From positions 575,001 through 639,000 of the forward strand of contig JALPQD010000388.1 of the NCBI GenBank assembly GCA_023101885.1: 64,000 bases of DNA. Reading direction: 5' to 3'. The notes beneath the pieces were generated by a model that saw only the letters and a program-made list of their open reading frames with translations, was not told where the DNA came from and ran no database searches. Origin of the DNA: Typhlomys cinereus. Taxonomy: Eukaryota > Chordata > Mammalia > Rodentia > Platacanthomyidae. Each line of letters opens with the position of its first letter. Position 1 is the first letter of the stretch. This document shows, one piece after another, positions 47,441 through 58,645 of the stretch. The position numbers were made by a program, and so were the translations under genes.

Positions 47441-47714
47441 TGTCCACACAAAGTGGTACAGTAACAAAAGACAAACTTGAAAAAGGATTGTAGGTAAAAT
47501 TTTTTGTGACTGCTGAAGTTCATGAATCATTAGTTCATAAAAATGAAATACACAGTCATTTGCTTGTCTGACATGATGAAAGGTCAAAATAACTGAAGTA
47601 TTATATTTGAAAACATTGGATTTCTAAAATTAGATGGCTTTCCTATTCAGTTCATCTCTCATTTGTTATAATCTTGTGAAATGTGAATATAGTTTCTCTT
47701 CTTGCTTACTGGTG

Positions 47715-48075
47715 TTCTTTGTTTCTGTGTGTGTAAGTGTGAGGTATGTGTGTGGATGTATTTAGGTATAGTGTTCATGTGGTGGTGGGGGGATTATATC
47801 TGCCACAGTGTATGTGGTCAGAGGACAGCTTTCAGGTGTACGTCGTCACACTGCACCTGTCAGAGAGGGCCTCTTTGTCACTATTCAAGCCAGACTAGCT
47901 GGCCCCTGAGCTTCTAAAGATTCTCCAGTCTCCACCTCCTATTTTCCACAGGTGCTCTGGGATTACAGATTCTTTCACTATTGTCTTATGATTTTATAAA
48001 AGCCCTAAGGATCCCAGCTCAGATGGCTATGTTCAGTGCAGCAAGGACTTTACCCACTAGCCATCTGGTGGCTCC
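47715..48075 (-). repeat. B4-like composite SINE, antisense
   Basis: GT-rich tail, GGTCAGAGGACAGCTTTCAGG, B1-like antisense TCTCCACCTCCTATTTTCCACAGGTGC and TTTACCCACTAGCCATCTGG head. Confidence 0.7.
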
Positions 48076-48446
48076 TCCACCATAACGTTTTAATAATTTT
48101 AAGCAACAAGAACAAATGTGCAATAAAATTCCTCACATATTCTTTACCAACTTTTATCCAGCACCTTATAGAACCATGGAGTGTTGTTCACAAACTAAGA
48201 CACTTACACTCTCAACTCAGCTGGAGACCTTACTTGGTTTACCCTGACTTTTCTGCTGATTTACTTTCAGTCTGATCCTGACTCTCATTTAGCATTCATC
48301 TATTATGTTGTTGAGTTTCCACAGTACAAGTCACTGAGAGTTCCTCAGTTTGCTCTGTCTCTGACGACTTGGACACCTGCCAGGTATCATGAAGGCCATC
48401 TCCTTATGATGACTGGGCTGTGTATGTAGTTAGAAGGCATACCACA

Positions 48447-48447
48447 T

Positions 48448-48493
<46 letters not shown>

Positions 48494-48523
48494 TAATAAA
48501 TAAGAAATAAAAAAATTAAAAAA
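48447..48523 (+). repeat. SINE tail-only insertion, (CA)n plus A-rich end, 15-bp TSD
   Basis: TTCT(AC)n, AATTAATAAATAAG and an A-rich end, 77 bp in all, flanked by perfect AGAAGGCATACCACA at 48432-48446 and 48524-48538. TTCTACACAC is exactly where the DIP-like SINE body meets its CA tail, so this is an extremely 5'-truncated copy of that family. Confidence 0.9.
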
Positions 48524-48538
48524 AGAAGGCATACCACA

Positions 48539-49345
48539 GAAATGGCTTGCTCTTGTTCACGCATATCAAATACAAGCTACTAATAATGCCTTATCATCCA
48601 TGTTGATAACCCTAGATGTTTGTTAAATATGCTGCCTGCTAAGTTTCTTTACTGTTAGGCAACTATGTCTATCAGGCAGTTAGGCAGGAGGAGGAGAATT
48701 AAGATCCATCTACCTACAGGAGAAGTACTAAACACTGTAAACATAAGATAAAGTGACCACAATTGTTATTGAATATTGTAGAAGAGCAAGTTAAGGCTAA
48801 GCATTATAGCCGCTAACTTTCAGTATTTCTCAAACTCTCATGTGCCAAATATCCTGGGAGATTTTTTGGAGCTATTACTTATTCTGATCATGTTGTCTCT
48901 GTGGATTCACAGGAATTCTTTAAGGAGTAACTGTACCTTCATTTATTTGTTCGTGACAATGTTTAGTTGCTCATGCAATGCAGAGGTCAGCAGGGATGAC
49001 AAACAACCCTGATTCTATGTTGTTTGCTGCTTGTTCCACTAGTGGAACTTCCTCACTTTGGGTCTCCCTCTGGCCTGGCTCTAAGCTCCTGGCCAAATGA
49101 GCTCTGATAGGCTCAATGCACCACTGATGTGCAACCTGCAAGCATCCTCTGCTTAATATAGCTTTTTGCTGTTATTTTAAAGGAACTTTTATTCCTATGT
49201 TTGACTCAGACAAAATTCATTCTCACTGGGATTTATTTATTTTATTGACTATGAAGGTGTTTCACTGTTCAGTAGTTTCAGCCTTTCCTTCCTTTGTTCA
49301 TTTGCACATCTTAAGCTTATTTATGTAAAGACAAGTGACTTGGAC
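48539..49345. other. Unique intron
   Basis: Nothing recognised. Confidence 0.5.
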
Positions 49346-49350
49346 AGTGT

Positions 49351-49654
49351 GGCATGCACACACACACACATGCACACACACACACACACACATGCATGCA
49401 CATTCATTCACACTTACATACACATATGCACAAACATATACATACACATATGTACATGCATACACACAAGCACATATGAACACGTGTACACATACAAAAA
49501 TATACATGTTCTCATAAAAGCACATTTATTCACATACACATCTACAACCACATGCACACATGCACACACACAAACACATATATATATACACAAATGCATG
49601 CACACACATACACTCACACACACACACACACACATACACACACACACACAAACA
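49351..49654 (+). repeat. 300-bp CA/CATA-rich low-complexity cluster
   Basis: (CA)n arrays (49351-49369, 49373-49392, 49614-49650) are separated by CATGCA, CATATA and CATACA words. Long open frames on both strands here are an effect of the repeat. Confidence 0.9.
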
Positions 49655-50164
49655 CGCACTTCTTTCTTTCCCTATGTCTTCCCTATGTCTTTATCCAGAG
49701 TAAAGCAGGGATCAACTTTCTCAAAACAAATAGACACCCTCCATGAAGATGCTGACTTCTGTTTGAAGTATTTCAATTCTCCAAAGAATATCACCTCCAA
49801 ATGACCCAATCAAAAGTCTTCAAAATATAATAGAAAATGCATAAATACATGTCCCTGAGAGTCTAATTGAGAGTGTCTTGTGGATGCCGGGGCATGGAAG
49901 CTACTTTCCACAATGTTCTACCTACACATGTATCATCGTAACTCCAGCAAGTGCCCAAGCGCAGGCCATTAAAGGAACCACAGATGAAACTTCACAGGCC
50001 ACACACACCAAAGAAAATGAAGGTAACAATAGACTGGAAAGGAAGAAGGTTGGTGGTGAGAAAAAGTAGAGGGTCGTGATTAGGCAATAAAGGGTGAAAA
50101 TGACATAACTTCCGTGATGAATGAAATCCTAAAGGAACATAAACCAAAGCACATATATGTCCTA
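49655..50164. other. Unique intron
   Basis: TTCCCTATGTC occurs twice in tandem at about 49668-49690. Nothing else recognised. Confidence 0.5.
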
Positions 50165-50181
50165 AACATTTTAAAGATTCT

Positions 50182-50460
50182 CTTTTTTTATTTATTCAAT
50201 TGTGCATGTGTGAGGGTGTGCGTGTGTGTATGTATGTGTGTGTTTGCGTGTGTAGAACCAAGGGCGAATTCGGGAACCACCACCGCCTCCACCTCCTCTT
50301 TGTTTACTCTGCCTGGGGATTCACAGGCTCTGCCCTACCAGGACCAGAAATGCAGGCCACCCTAGCTTCCCCCCGGTCTATACATGGGGTCTAGGATCCG
50401 AACTCAGAACCTTCTGCCTGCAAGGCAGAGGCGTAACCCCTGAGCCACCTCTCCAGCCCC
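50182..50460 (-). repeat. Young DIP-like SINE, antisense, 17-bp TSD
   Basis: TSD AACATTTTAAAGATTCT at 50165-50181 and 50461-50477. Slightly diverged body (ACCACCACCGCCTCC, missing the ATGGAC of other copies) and an interrupted GT tail. Confidence 0.93.
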
Positions 50461-50684
50461 AACATTTTAAAGATTCTTATAAAGGGTGTAGAGATATAAA
50501 AGTATCTCTACCAGGCTAGGAAAACGAGTGCATGTTGTATAGCCATGAGGACGCGTGTTTGATTGACAACACCGCAGCCTCAGTGATAGGCCTTGGCTCA
50601 GTGCCGAGTGATGAAGCAGAACATCTTTGTCATCCTTGGCCTGTGCATGAACAGCAATTCATTAAAGAACAAAAGTGTAAGTAG

Positions 50685-52010
50685 CATAATATATTTACTC
50701 TCACAAGAAGAAAATAAATAGTGAAGAAGAAAGGCTATTTTTTGTTAACCATGTTATCCAAAGGGTAGAAATTTGAGATGTTAACATGTAAATCTTTTGA
50801 GATTTTTGAGAAATACACATTCCTGTATGTTGTTTCTGAAATTGTAATTTGTACCAACAGTATATACCAGAAGACTTAACCTTTTCTTTAAGAGCCAATA
50901 TTTTGTCATTTCATGATGCTTCCCTTTGAAAAGACGGAGAGACTAGAGACACCAACTATTTGCCTGTAAAGAGAATAAGTACAGCACAATCTCTAAAGTA
51001 AAAACTTAGAAACAATAAACATCCATTGTAAAAATTTTAATTAGGATTAATTGTGTTGTATATTCTTCAGTAAGGGACAAAATAGTGTTCTGCAGCACAA
51101 GGTTATGTTAATGATGTGATACAAAAGTTATATAACAAGGAGAAGAGAAAAATGACTAAAGCATTGATGACAAAGTGTTAAAAGTGGGTTCTTCTTGGAT
51201 AAACTGAATGTCTTGTTGCTGTGGAATGCTATCAGCAAACAAAATCTCCTTCCCCTTCTTCTTCTCCCCTCTTGTTGCTCATCTTGTCTCAAATGTTTTA
51301 TCTGCCCCCTATAGTCTCCTTTTGTTCCCCATATCCTTTACTCTCTCTCTAACATTGATGCATGTGTTTCTTGTCACACTGAACAGTGAAATCCCATCTT
51401 TGAGGATTCACATCTGCAGTGAAATACTGTTGTAAACTCAACCCACAAACAAGTGATAAATTAAAAGGTGTGTATTTCATGTTCCATTATCACACTGGCT
51501 TCGTTGCCAAGTGGCTAATAGACATTCAGAAGCAAAGTAGCAGGGCTTTTAAGATCTTTTAGCAGAAAAAGTCACTGTCTTTGCCCAATGCCAAATCCCT
51601 TCATTCCTTGTATTCAGAACTAGCATTTTTTATAAAGTGCTAAGAAGAATAGCTGCCATTAGACACTGTGGGAATCTTTGTCTACATGATGAAGATAAAT
51701 CTAATTTCTTTCTCTGTCTAGCCTGAGTCTGTCCACACTGCCTTGTAGGCTTCAATGAATAGATCTCTTTTCCCTCTCATTTGAGGTAATTTGGGGCATT
51801 AACTTCTTAATGCATTCTTCTAGAGCTACCAATACAAGTTAGTAAAGCAAGAGAAGATTTTTGTGTCACAATAAGTTAACACTCAAGGTCCAAATACATG
51901 ATGACGGTCCAAGAGGAGAGAGTGGCCCTGTGTTTCTATAAAGGGTCGTGACTCCTTGACTATTTTGCAAGATACTGTGCAGAAGTTCTCTTAACTTGGA
52001 TTCTGTGAGC
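50685..52010. other. Unique intron; a possible decayed SINE at 50485-50680 precedes it
   Basis: 50530-50600 (GCCATGAGGACGCGTGTTTGATTG) recalls a SINE B-box region but is too diverged to call. The rest shows no repeat. Confidence 0.4.
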
Positions 52011-52014
52011 ATCT

Positions 52015-52082
52015 GCAGCTCTTTCTGCTGTTTCTGCTGCTGCTTCCGCAGCTGCCGCTGTTGCTGTGCTGCTGCTGTAATT
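52015..52082. repeat. Imperfect CTG/CAG-rich tract
   Basis: TCTGCTG, CTGCTGCTTCCGCAGCTGCCGCTGTTGCTGTGCTGCTGCTG: trinucleotide-like on the + strand. Read on the minus strand it gives a glutamine-rich open frame. A B1-like antisense fragment (CAACCCAGGCTGGCCTCC, 52102-52180) follows directly. Confidence 0.8.
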
Positions 52083-52624
52083 GTCTGAGAGTCCAGCTGT
52101 ACAACCCAGGCTGGCCTCCAATCATAATCCTCCTTCTTCCGCATTCCCAGTGCTGAGATGACAGGCCTAAACCTTGGCATGTGAAAATCTAAACTTCAGT
52201 AAGCATTCAGCCTGGCTCCACCCTGTAGCAATTGAAGCTTTCGTGCATGCCAGCTACTGTCTTTCCTAACCCCCACCTATGTAATTCTAGAAAGTGAGTG
52301 GAACATTCTTTCTCCCATCTTTCTTGTTTTTGCAGCTGAAGACACGAGTACTGCCAGTTAGTTTTGTCTTTTCTAAGACATGAAGCGTCAAAATAAAAAG
52401 GTTATCTTGTTCAAAATTGTCTCCTTTCCCACACCAGGGCAAGACTCCAACCTAGGTGAAGTGATGTGATTTGGAATGAGGTGTTTGCTTTCTAGACAGC
52501 TTGGCTTCCTTGACTTTAACAAGAGGAAATTGGATTCATTCATGTCAACCACACTTTACTTCTTCACAGGATCTCACAGGATCCTAAGAGGTCTTTGTGG
52601 GACCATAGTAGTTGCTGCACATCA

Positions 52625-52740
52625 TTTTTCTTTGACATTTCACACAATCTTTTTGCACTGGAGATTAAACCTAGGGCACAGCTCCTAAGAACACGCATGC
52701 ATGATAAGCACCACACATTTGAGCTGTATCTCCAGTCCAG
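52625..52740 (-). repeat. ID-like SINE, antisense, decayed
   Basis: GCACTGGAGATTAAACCTAGGGC...GCATGATAAGCACCACACATTTGAGCTGTATCTCCAGTCC matches the antisense tRNA-like head. Confidence 0.65.
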
Positions 52741-52892
52741 AATTTTATTATTAAACATGACTATCATTTTTTTCCTTTATATAAGGATGCATGAAGAAAT
52801 TAGGAGAGCTGAGTTCTGGTCTCCTCTACTATGTGTTAACTGTATACCCTTGGTCGTGAACAGATGTCAGAGCTAACACTGCCTTTCTTTTT

Positions 52893-53870
52893 TTTTAATT
52901 ATTATTTTTTTTCTAGTTTTACAAGCATATTGAGTACTTATTCCTTCTTTCCTCCATCCGCCCTCCCTCACATCCCTTCATCGATCTATCCTACTGCCTT
53001 TCACCCTCCTGCCTGCTGCTTCTGTAGACCCCAGGGTTCCCTCTGGCTTGTCTACTCTTGTGGGGATTCAAGTCTCTTACTAAGTTGCCACTCTTTGAGC
53101 TACCCCAATGGTAGGGGCATTTCCAATCACTCATCCAGATTTAGTCCCTGTTGCAGTCAGCCTGCAACATTGGTGATAAATACTATCGCACAGCTTAAGG
53201 GAACAAGTTGTTTACTTTCTTACGACAGTCTGGTTACAGTTCTCAGTTCAGCTTGATGGGAGAGCATGCACCAACACCAGGGCCAAGGGAACTGGCCACA
53301 CCATCACTGCATAACAGCTGAGAGATGGACAATCTTTACTTGCCAGACCAGCATGTCTGGCCAAGTGAACAGAAGGATGCCCCCTCTCTCAACCATCTCT
53401 CTGTGATTTATGCAGGGTCTAATCCCACCTACCATGGGCTGGGTCTTCCTTAGCAGCTAGACAATCTTCTTCAGGTTTGCTCTGGGCTTAACTCAACCAT
53501 CAACTCTCTACAACTGTGCCCAGAGCTCAAACCCTCAAGAGTCAAGTTGACACCTGTGCTTAACTGTGACAGTCCCCAAGGTTTCCACTCCTTATCTCTC
53601 TTGAGTTCCACTATAGTCTATTGGGGCATGTTGGTATGTCAGTCATTATGCAGGTCTATCAAGAAAAGTCTCACTGTAGTGAATTCCTAGATGTGGTAGT
53701 CCTGCCTTGAATGGCATGTCTTATCCAAGGTTAACTGTCACATATTTAGGTTCTTGCAATCTCACCACCCTCTCTTCCATAAAGTTCCCAATGCCTTAGG
53801 ATGGGGAGAGATTAGGTTGGCCTGATTCAGGTGAGCCTTGTTGAGTTGCTTGGTACTCTGCATTATGGTT
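52893..53870 (-). repeat. L1 3' UTR, antisense (type B), split by a solo LTR
   Basis: T-rich start, TCTAGTTTTACAAGCATATTGAGTACTTATTCC, CTTCTGTAGACCCCAGGGTTCCCTCTGGCTTG, then after the LTR CCAAGGTTTCCACTCC...GGGGCATGTTGGTATGTCAG. It aligns segment by segment with 62826-63410. Further L1-like sequence of type A occurs at 54297-54535. Confidence 0.75.
53149..53571 (-). repeat. MaLR-like solo LTR, antisense, perfect 5-bp TSD
   Basis: TGTTGCAGTCAGCCTGCAAC...CAAGTTGACACCTGTGCTTAACTGTGACA, 423 bp with TG...CA ends, flanked by GTCCC at 53144-53148 and 53572-53576. Removal restores the L1 word TAGTCCC...AAGGTTTCC seen intact at 63101-63115. Confidence 0.88.
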
Positions 53871-54296
53871 GGCCATTGTTGTCCACGTCACTGCTCTTTT
53901 ATTTCTCTAGGCTGCAACTTATCAGGGTGTTAAGATCCTCTACCTCTGTTGTAACACTGCCATTTCTTTTATCTTGTCCTTATTTCTCCTGAATTTTTAT
54001 TGTGTGTGAGTTTTCTTGGCACACAGCATGTATTTTTATTCAAGGTATTGATGATGATGAGCAAGAAAATGACAAGAGCACATCCTTTAACTGACAACAA
54101 ACAGCCCCACACTTAGCAGATGGGCACTAGTCTAGGAACAACATCCTATGATGAGACTTAGGCTCTGCACGTTTTCTTTCCATGTAGTGTATATATGCAT
54201 ATACGTATATAATTATTACTATATATTTCCTTCTTGAAGTTTCGTGAACTACAAGAATTTTAAAACATTTAATTACATTCTGTTCACACATTTGTT

Positions 54297-54535
54297 TCTA
54301 CTCCATGTATATTTCCTATGGTCAGTTTCAAGTACTGTAGTGCATGTACAGCATGTGAAAGCTAAACCTCCTTCTGAGTCCTCCACCCTAGTGAGGGGTC
54401 AGGACTCAGTGGCATATTCCTGAGCCCCTTCTTGGGCTCCCTATTAGTATGGGAACTCTATTATGACTGCTTAACCCCTTGCTTCTAAGGATCCTACTGC
54501 CTGGAGCCTTCTCCCCTGTGATCCATGCTAGAAGT
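54297..54535 (-). repeat. L1 3' UTR fragment, antisense (type A)
   Basis: TAGTATGGGAACTCTATTATGACTGCTTAACCCCTTGCTTCTAAGGATCCTACTGCC matches 2575-2632 closely. Confidence 0.65.
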
Positions 54536-55060
54536 TCTTTTTTTCAAAAAGAAACGGAAAGAAAGGAATTTCTCTCTTTTCCTGCTCTTTTGTCAGCCGA
54601 GTCGCTTCTCTCCTGGCTTATCTGGTCTCTCCCTCTCACATCAAGCACAGCACCAGCACAGATACAGCTCTCCTGCTGGCTCTTGGCTTTGTTTCCCAGC
54701 CACAGTGTGTCCAGGACCTTGGCCTTCCTAACACTGATCACAGATGGTCTGAGAATTCAGGTCTAAGACACAAGATGGGAGAAACTTCTTTTCCTACTTC
54801 ACTTGTCCCTTTTCTTCCTCTGGGTGTTTGTAGTTCTCACACATTGACTGAATCAGACTTTAGGCTTTAGTTTCTAGACTAAGCATGATTTGTATTATTA
54901 GTATGCCTTTATTATTATTTGTAACACTGTACATACATTGTGTATCGTTCTTGGGGATAGGTTTTCTTTGTCACTGAAATCCTCAAGCTCTCAGAAATGC
55001 TAACTATAGTTTTATTTACAGGTTTAATCTGTCTATTTAAGAGGGAGGGAGGAAGAGAGA
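54536..55060. other. Unique intron
   Basis: 55041-55076 is a short GAGA-rich purine run. Nothing else recognised. Confidence 0.5.
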
Positions 55061-55074
55061 GAAAGAGAGAGAGA

Positions 55075-55235
55075 GATTATGTGTATGTCACAACATACAT
55101 ATGGAGTCAAAAGACAACTTTATAAAATCATTTCTCTTTTTCCATCATATAGGCTGCAGGTCTCAAACTCAGATTGCCAGTTTTGCAAACAGACACCTCA
55201 CCCCTTGGATCACCTTGCCAATCTGCTAATAGCCC
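55075..55235 (-). repeat. B4-like SINE fragment, antisense
   Basis: GGAGTCAAAAGACAACTTTATAAAATC, then CTGCAGGTCTCAAACTCAGATTGCCAG and CACCTCACCCCTTGGATCACCTTGCC in antisense B4 order. Confidence 0.5.
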
Positions 55236-55279
55236 TACTCACTCATGTGTATTTCCAGTCAAATTTTTATCATCAATGT

Positions 55280-55365
55280 ACATTTTTAGAGAGGTTGGAG
55301 GGAGGAGGGGACCAGTGTACCTGTTAAGTTTGTATGAGTGGAAATAAAATAAATAAATAAATGAA
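55280..55365 (+). repeat. L1 3' terminal fragment, sense (type A)
   Basis: GGAGGGAGGAGGGGACCAGTGTACCTGTTAAGTTTGTATGAGTGGAAATAAAATAAATAAATAAATG: only the last 80 bases of the element. Confidence 0.75.
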
Positions 55366-55490
55366 ATGTACATTTTTTCTTTGAGTATCAATAGACAATA
55401 CTGAATAAGTTCATTATTTTCATTCTATAAATTGCAATAAAACACTTAGAGATTTACTCCATTAGAGTCATACTTTGATATATAATTGTA

Positions 55491-55713
55491 GGGCTGGAGG
55501 GATGGCTCAGGTGTTCAGATTGTCTCACAAGCAGAAGGTTCTGAGTTTGGATCCCAGGTCCCAAGTAAAAATACCAGGTGGACGTGGAGATGGCCTGCAC
55601 TTCCAGTCCTGGTGGGTAGAGCCTGGGAAATCCCAAATGAAAACAAGGAGGAGGTAGAAGCAATCCAGGATGATTCCCAAAGTCACCCTTGGTCCTCCAC
55701 AGGAATACACAGT

Positions 55714-55756
<43 letters not shown>

Positions 55757-55786
55757 AAATAAATGAAATTAAATAAAAAACAATTG

Positions 55787-55787
<1 letters not shown>
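55491..55787 (+). repeat. Older DIP-like SINE, sense, with long CA tail
   Basis: GGGCTGGAGGGATGGCTCAGG head, AAGGTTCTGAGTTTGGATCCC, CCCTTGGTCCTCCACAGG, (CA)n 55714-55753 and an AAATAAAAAAC end. It is directly followed by (AT)n at 55789-55824. Confidence 0.85.

Positions 55788-55788
<1 letters not shown>

Positions 55789-55824
<36 letters not shown>
55789..55824 (+). repeat. (AT)n microsatellite
   Basis: About 18 AT units grown from the A-rich SINE end or its target. Confidence 0.95.
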
Positions 55825-55828
<4 letters not shown>

Positions 55829-56377
55829 ATTGTATGTCTAAGGTTGTAATCTAAGGTTAATATGCAACTAAAAGTACAAGTAAGTTTGAAGACAATGAAA
55901 AGAAAGCTTGATAAAATATATTGCAAAAATCTCTATTTGACCATACTCGCTGATCATTTAAAATATATTTTTCTTTAGCTCCCTGATCATATAATTCCCA
56001 CTTGGAGATCAGTGGTGTTAAATCTGTTTCTCTGTATCCCACTAGCAGTGAAAGTTTGGTTTGGTGGTCAGTTGCACAAACCTGGCTGTGTCCTGGTGTC
56101 TCTCAAGACCCTCACATTCCCACCAGTTAAATGCCCAGCCAGGTAGAATCAAACACCAAGAAGATCAGAGGCATGGAAGTTAGAAATATGAAAAAGAGGA
56201 GAAATGTGACTAATGGTGCAAGAAGCAGATTCATTTAACTAACTGAAAGAAAGTTCAGAAGAAAGGGGCAGCTTCACCAATGAGTTCTGCATTGGTCTCT
56301 TCAAGCCTGTTAAAGCAATGCTCTAGAGAAGAACTCAGACTTATTCCACTATAACCCTTTTTGGTCCAAGAAAGATT
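55825..56377. other. Unique intron
   Basis: Nothing recognised. Confidence 0.5.
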
Positions 56378-56678
56378 TTTGTGCATATGTGCATGCATGT
56401 GTGTGTGTGTGGGGGGGGTGTGTGCTTGTGAACATGAATGCACTAGAGTGTGTGTACCTTCAGAGGCTCAAAGGTGACATCAGGAATCATTCTGGATTGT
56501 TCTACCTCCTTACTGCTTTGCTCTGGGGGTTTTTCTCAGGCTTTGCTTTCCAGGGCTTGAATTACAATCTGCTGTCATTTCTGCCCAGCATTTTCACATG
56601 GGATCTGGGGTTCTGAACTCATGTCCTTTTGCTTGTGAGGCAAAGACTTCAACCCCTGAGCAGTCTCAACAGTCTCCC
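56378..56678 (-). repeat. Older DIP-like SINE, antisense
   Basis: GTGTGTGTGGGGGGGGTG tail, GTGACATCAGGAATCATTCTGGATTG, CACATGGGATCTGGGGTTCTGAACTC and ACTTCAACCCCTGAGC head. AGAAAGATTTTTGTG before and AGAAATTTTTCTGTG after look like an aged TSD. Confidence 0.8.
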
Positions 56679-57348
56679 AGAAATTTTTCTGTGAGCTTAT
56701 ATATATTCAGGTATGTAAAATATGTATGCAAATCATTATTTTATTGATAATAAAGTCTGAAGAAACTATGCTGAAATAATTCTTGTGTGTAGATGTAATC
56801 CAAGTATGTATTAAAGACAAAGGCAGATTTATATTCTACAGAAGTGGATGTATTATTTGTGTATGCAATAGACTTAAGCCTTGACTGAATATTTGATAGT
56901 GCAGGACAGAATATCTTCAGTGTTTTTCAGAGTTGATCCATATTTTGATTTCAAAATCATTTATGCTAAAAATGCTGCTTCGCATAAATATGAAGCACAA
57001 AATGGCAAACAGTTGTTCAGGGCCATTTCAGAAATTGTTAGAAATCCGGTCCTAATCACAAGCCAACATTCATTTTATTAAATGAAAGTCAAGTCATCAA
57101 TTCAAACAGCAATTCCCAAAGTCAAACATTCTGACATAATACAGTCCAAAGATAAACTAACTTTACAGGTGCAGGTTAAAGGACAATAAGATGAAAATAT
57201 TAAAAAGCCTTTGTTTCCCATGATTAAAATATTACGTTTACATTGGAGCAGACAACTTTGTATGAGCAGTAAAACATTGTGATTCATAGGATAAAGTGAC
57301 CTCGGACCTGTAAGGAGATGTTTCAGGCAGCATTCATTGGCACTGGAT

Positions 57349-57760
57349 TGTGCTAGTTAGATATACAAGAGTCAGCTTGATTATTGAAAGCTAAGCTGTG
57401 GACAAAGTTATGCCGAATTAGTAGTTATGGCAAGCTCTAAGCAAGCCAGCAGGAGACTGTCTAATTGTTGGAGGAACACCCATCCCCTAGGAAGTGGATA
57501 AGAGGGAGGGAGCTGGTTAGGTACATTGACATCCTTCAGTATATTTGTTGACTTCAGTCTGGGAAGTGAGGAGGTTTTTGCCACTCTCAACAATTTCCAT
57601 GGATATGATGTGCTCAGTTCCCTCTGCCCCAAGTGTTTGCATGAACTTCCCTGCCAAGCTAGGCTATGAACTCTAACCAAAAGTCTTAAGCAAAAGTAAA
57701 ACCCTCTCGTTCCCTTACATTCTTAGGTCATGAAGTCATATCAGTACCATGCAGGCAAAC
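57349..57760 (+). repeat. MaLR-like LTR, sense
   Basis: TGTGCTAGTTAGATATACAAGAGTCAGCTTGAT start, CTGCCCCAAGTGTTTGCATG, TAAGCAAAAGTAAAACCCTCTCGTTCCCTTAC near the end. The 3' border is uncertain. Confidence 0.55.
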
Positions 57761-58124
57761 TGCAATCATATGTGTAATCAGAATGTAGACTGCAGTGAAG
57801 ACCTACCTGTAATACAGCATGAGTCAGAGCTGCCAGAAACACCTGGATCCATTGTGCATTTAATTACAAATTAGTATTTTTGTTGTTGATTGTTCAGGAA
57901 GCTTTTATTCTTGCAGTTTTTGTGACCCCTGCCTTCAGTTATACAACCTCATATGGGTTCAAGACTCAGAAATTAGGAAAATGGACCCTAGAAACATATT
58001 TGTGCTTCCAGGTCTGCAATGCAATTTGTGTAACAAACATACTCATTACCTCACTCCCACCCTGGACTTATTGTATTCCTTCATTCTTCATCAGATACTC
58101 GTTCCTTACTTTGTGCCTTTCCGC

Positions 58125-58340
58125 ACATGCATACGTACTCATAGACATGTACATGTATGCACACACTCTCAGATATGCACACATATTCTCAACCATATGA
58201 TCAAACAACACACATACACTCACATGCATGCACACATATTCAACACATGCACATACAATATGTGAATGGACACGCTCTTACACATGCATATAACATGGAC
58301 ACACACATATGCAAACACGCGCACATGTGCGCTCTCACAT
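58125..58340 (+). repeat. CACATG-rich low-complexity region
   Basis: Degenerate CACAC/ACATGCA words without a recognisable SINE head. It ends with CACGCGCACATGTGCGCTC, a CpG-containing near-palindrome. Confidence 0.75.
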
Positions 58341-58442
58341 GAAAGACATCTTATAAATAAACCTTTGAGAAACTGCATCCAGGAACTCACATTGTGAGAC
58401 TTGTCCTTACCAGACCTGCATAATGATGGAAATACCAACATG

Positions 58443-58645
58443 TCCCCAGAGGCTATGTATCAATGCCCCTATCAATGGAGTGTCCTGAAAAGGGGCAATG
58501 CCACTAAGACCATAGAAGAAGCCAGGTAGGATGGTGGGAGGGAGAGGAATGGATTGATGAAAGAAAGGGAGGGAAATGGGAGGGAGGGAAATACATTTTG
58601 TACTCAATATGCTTGTAAAACTAAAAAATAAAACTAACTAGATGA
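58443..58645 (+). repeat. L1 3' UTR, sense (type B)
   Basis: TATCAATGGAGTGTCCTGAAAAGG, GAAGCCAGGTAGGATGGTGGGAGGG, TGTACTCAATATGCTTGTAAAACTAAAAAATAAAAC; an internal deletion relative to 3850-4110. Confidence 0.75.

Noticed and set aside
49340..49804. 154-codon sense open frame
   Set aside because: Almost entirely CA-repeat translation (HTHTHT).
51866..52180. Glutamine-rich antisense frame resembling a polyQ protein
   Set aside because: Produced by the CTG-rich tract plus a B1 remnant (RPAWVVQL is translated B1). No exon structure.
53872..54290. Possible continuation of the L1 at 52893 toward its 5' side
   Set aside because: No segment matches the other L1 copies in the window clearly enough to extend the call.
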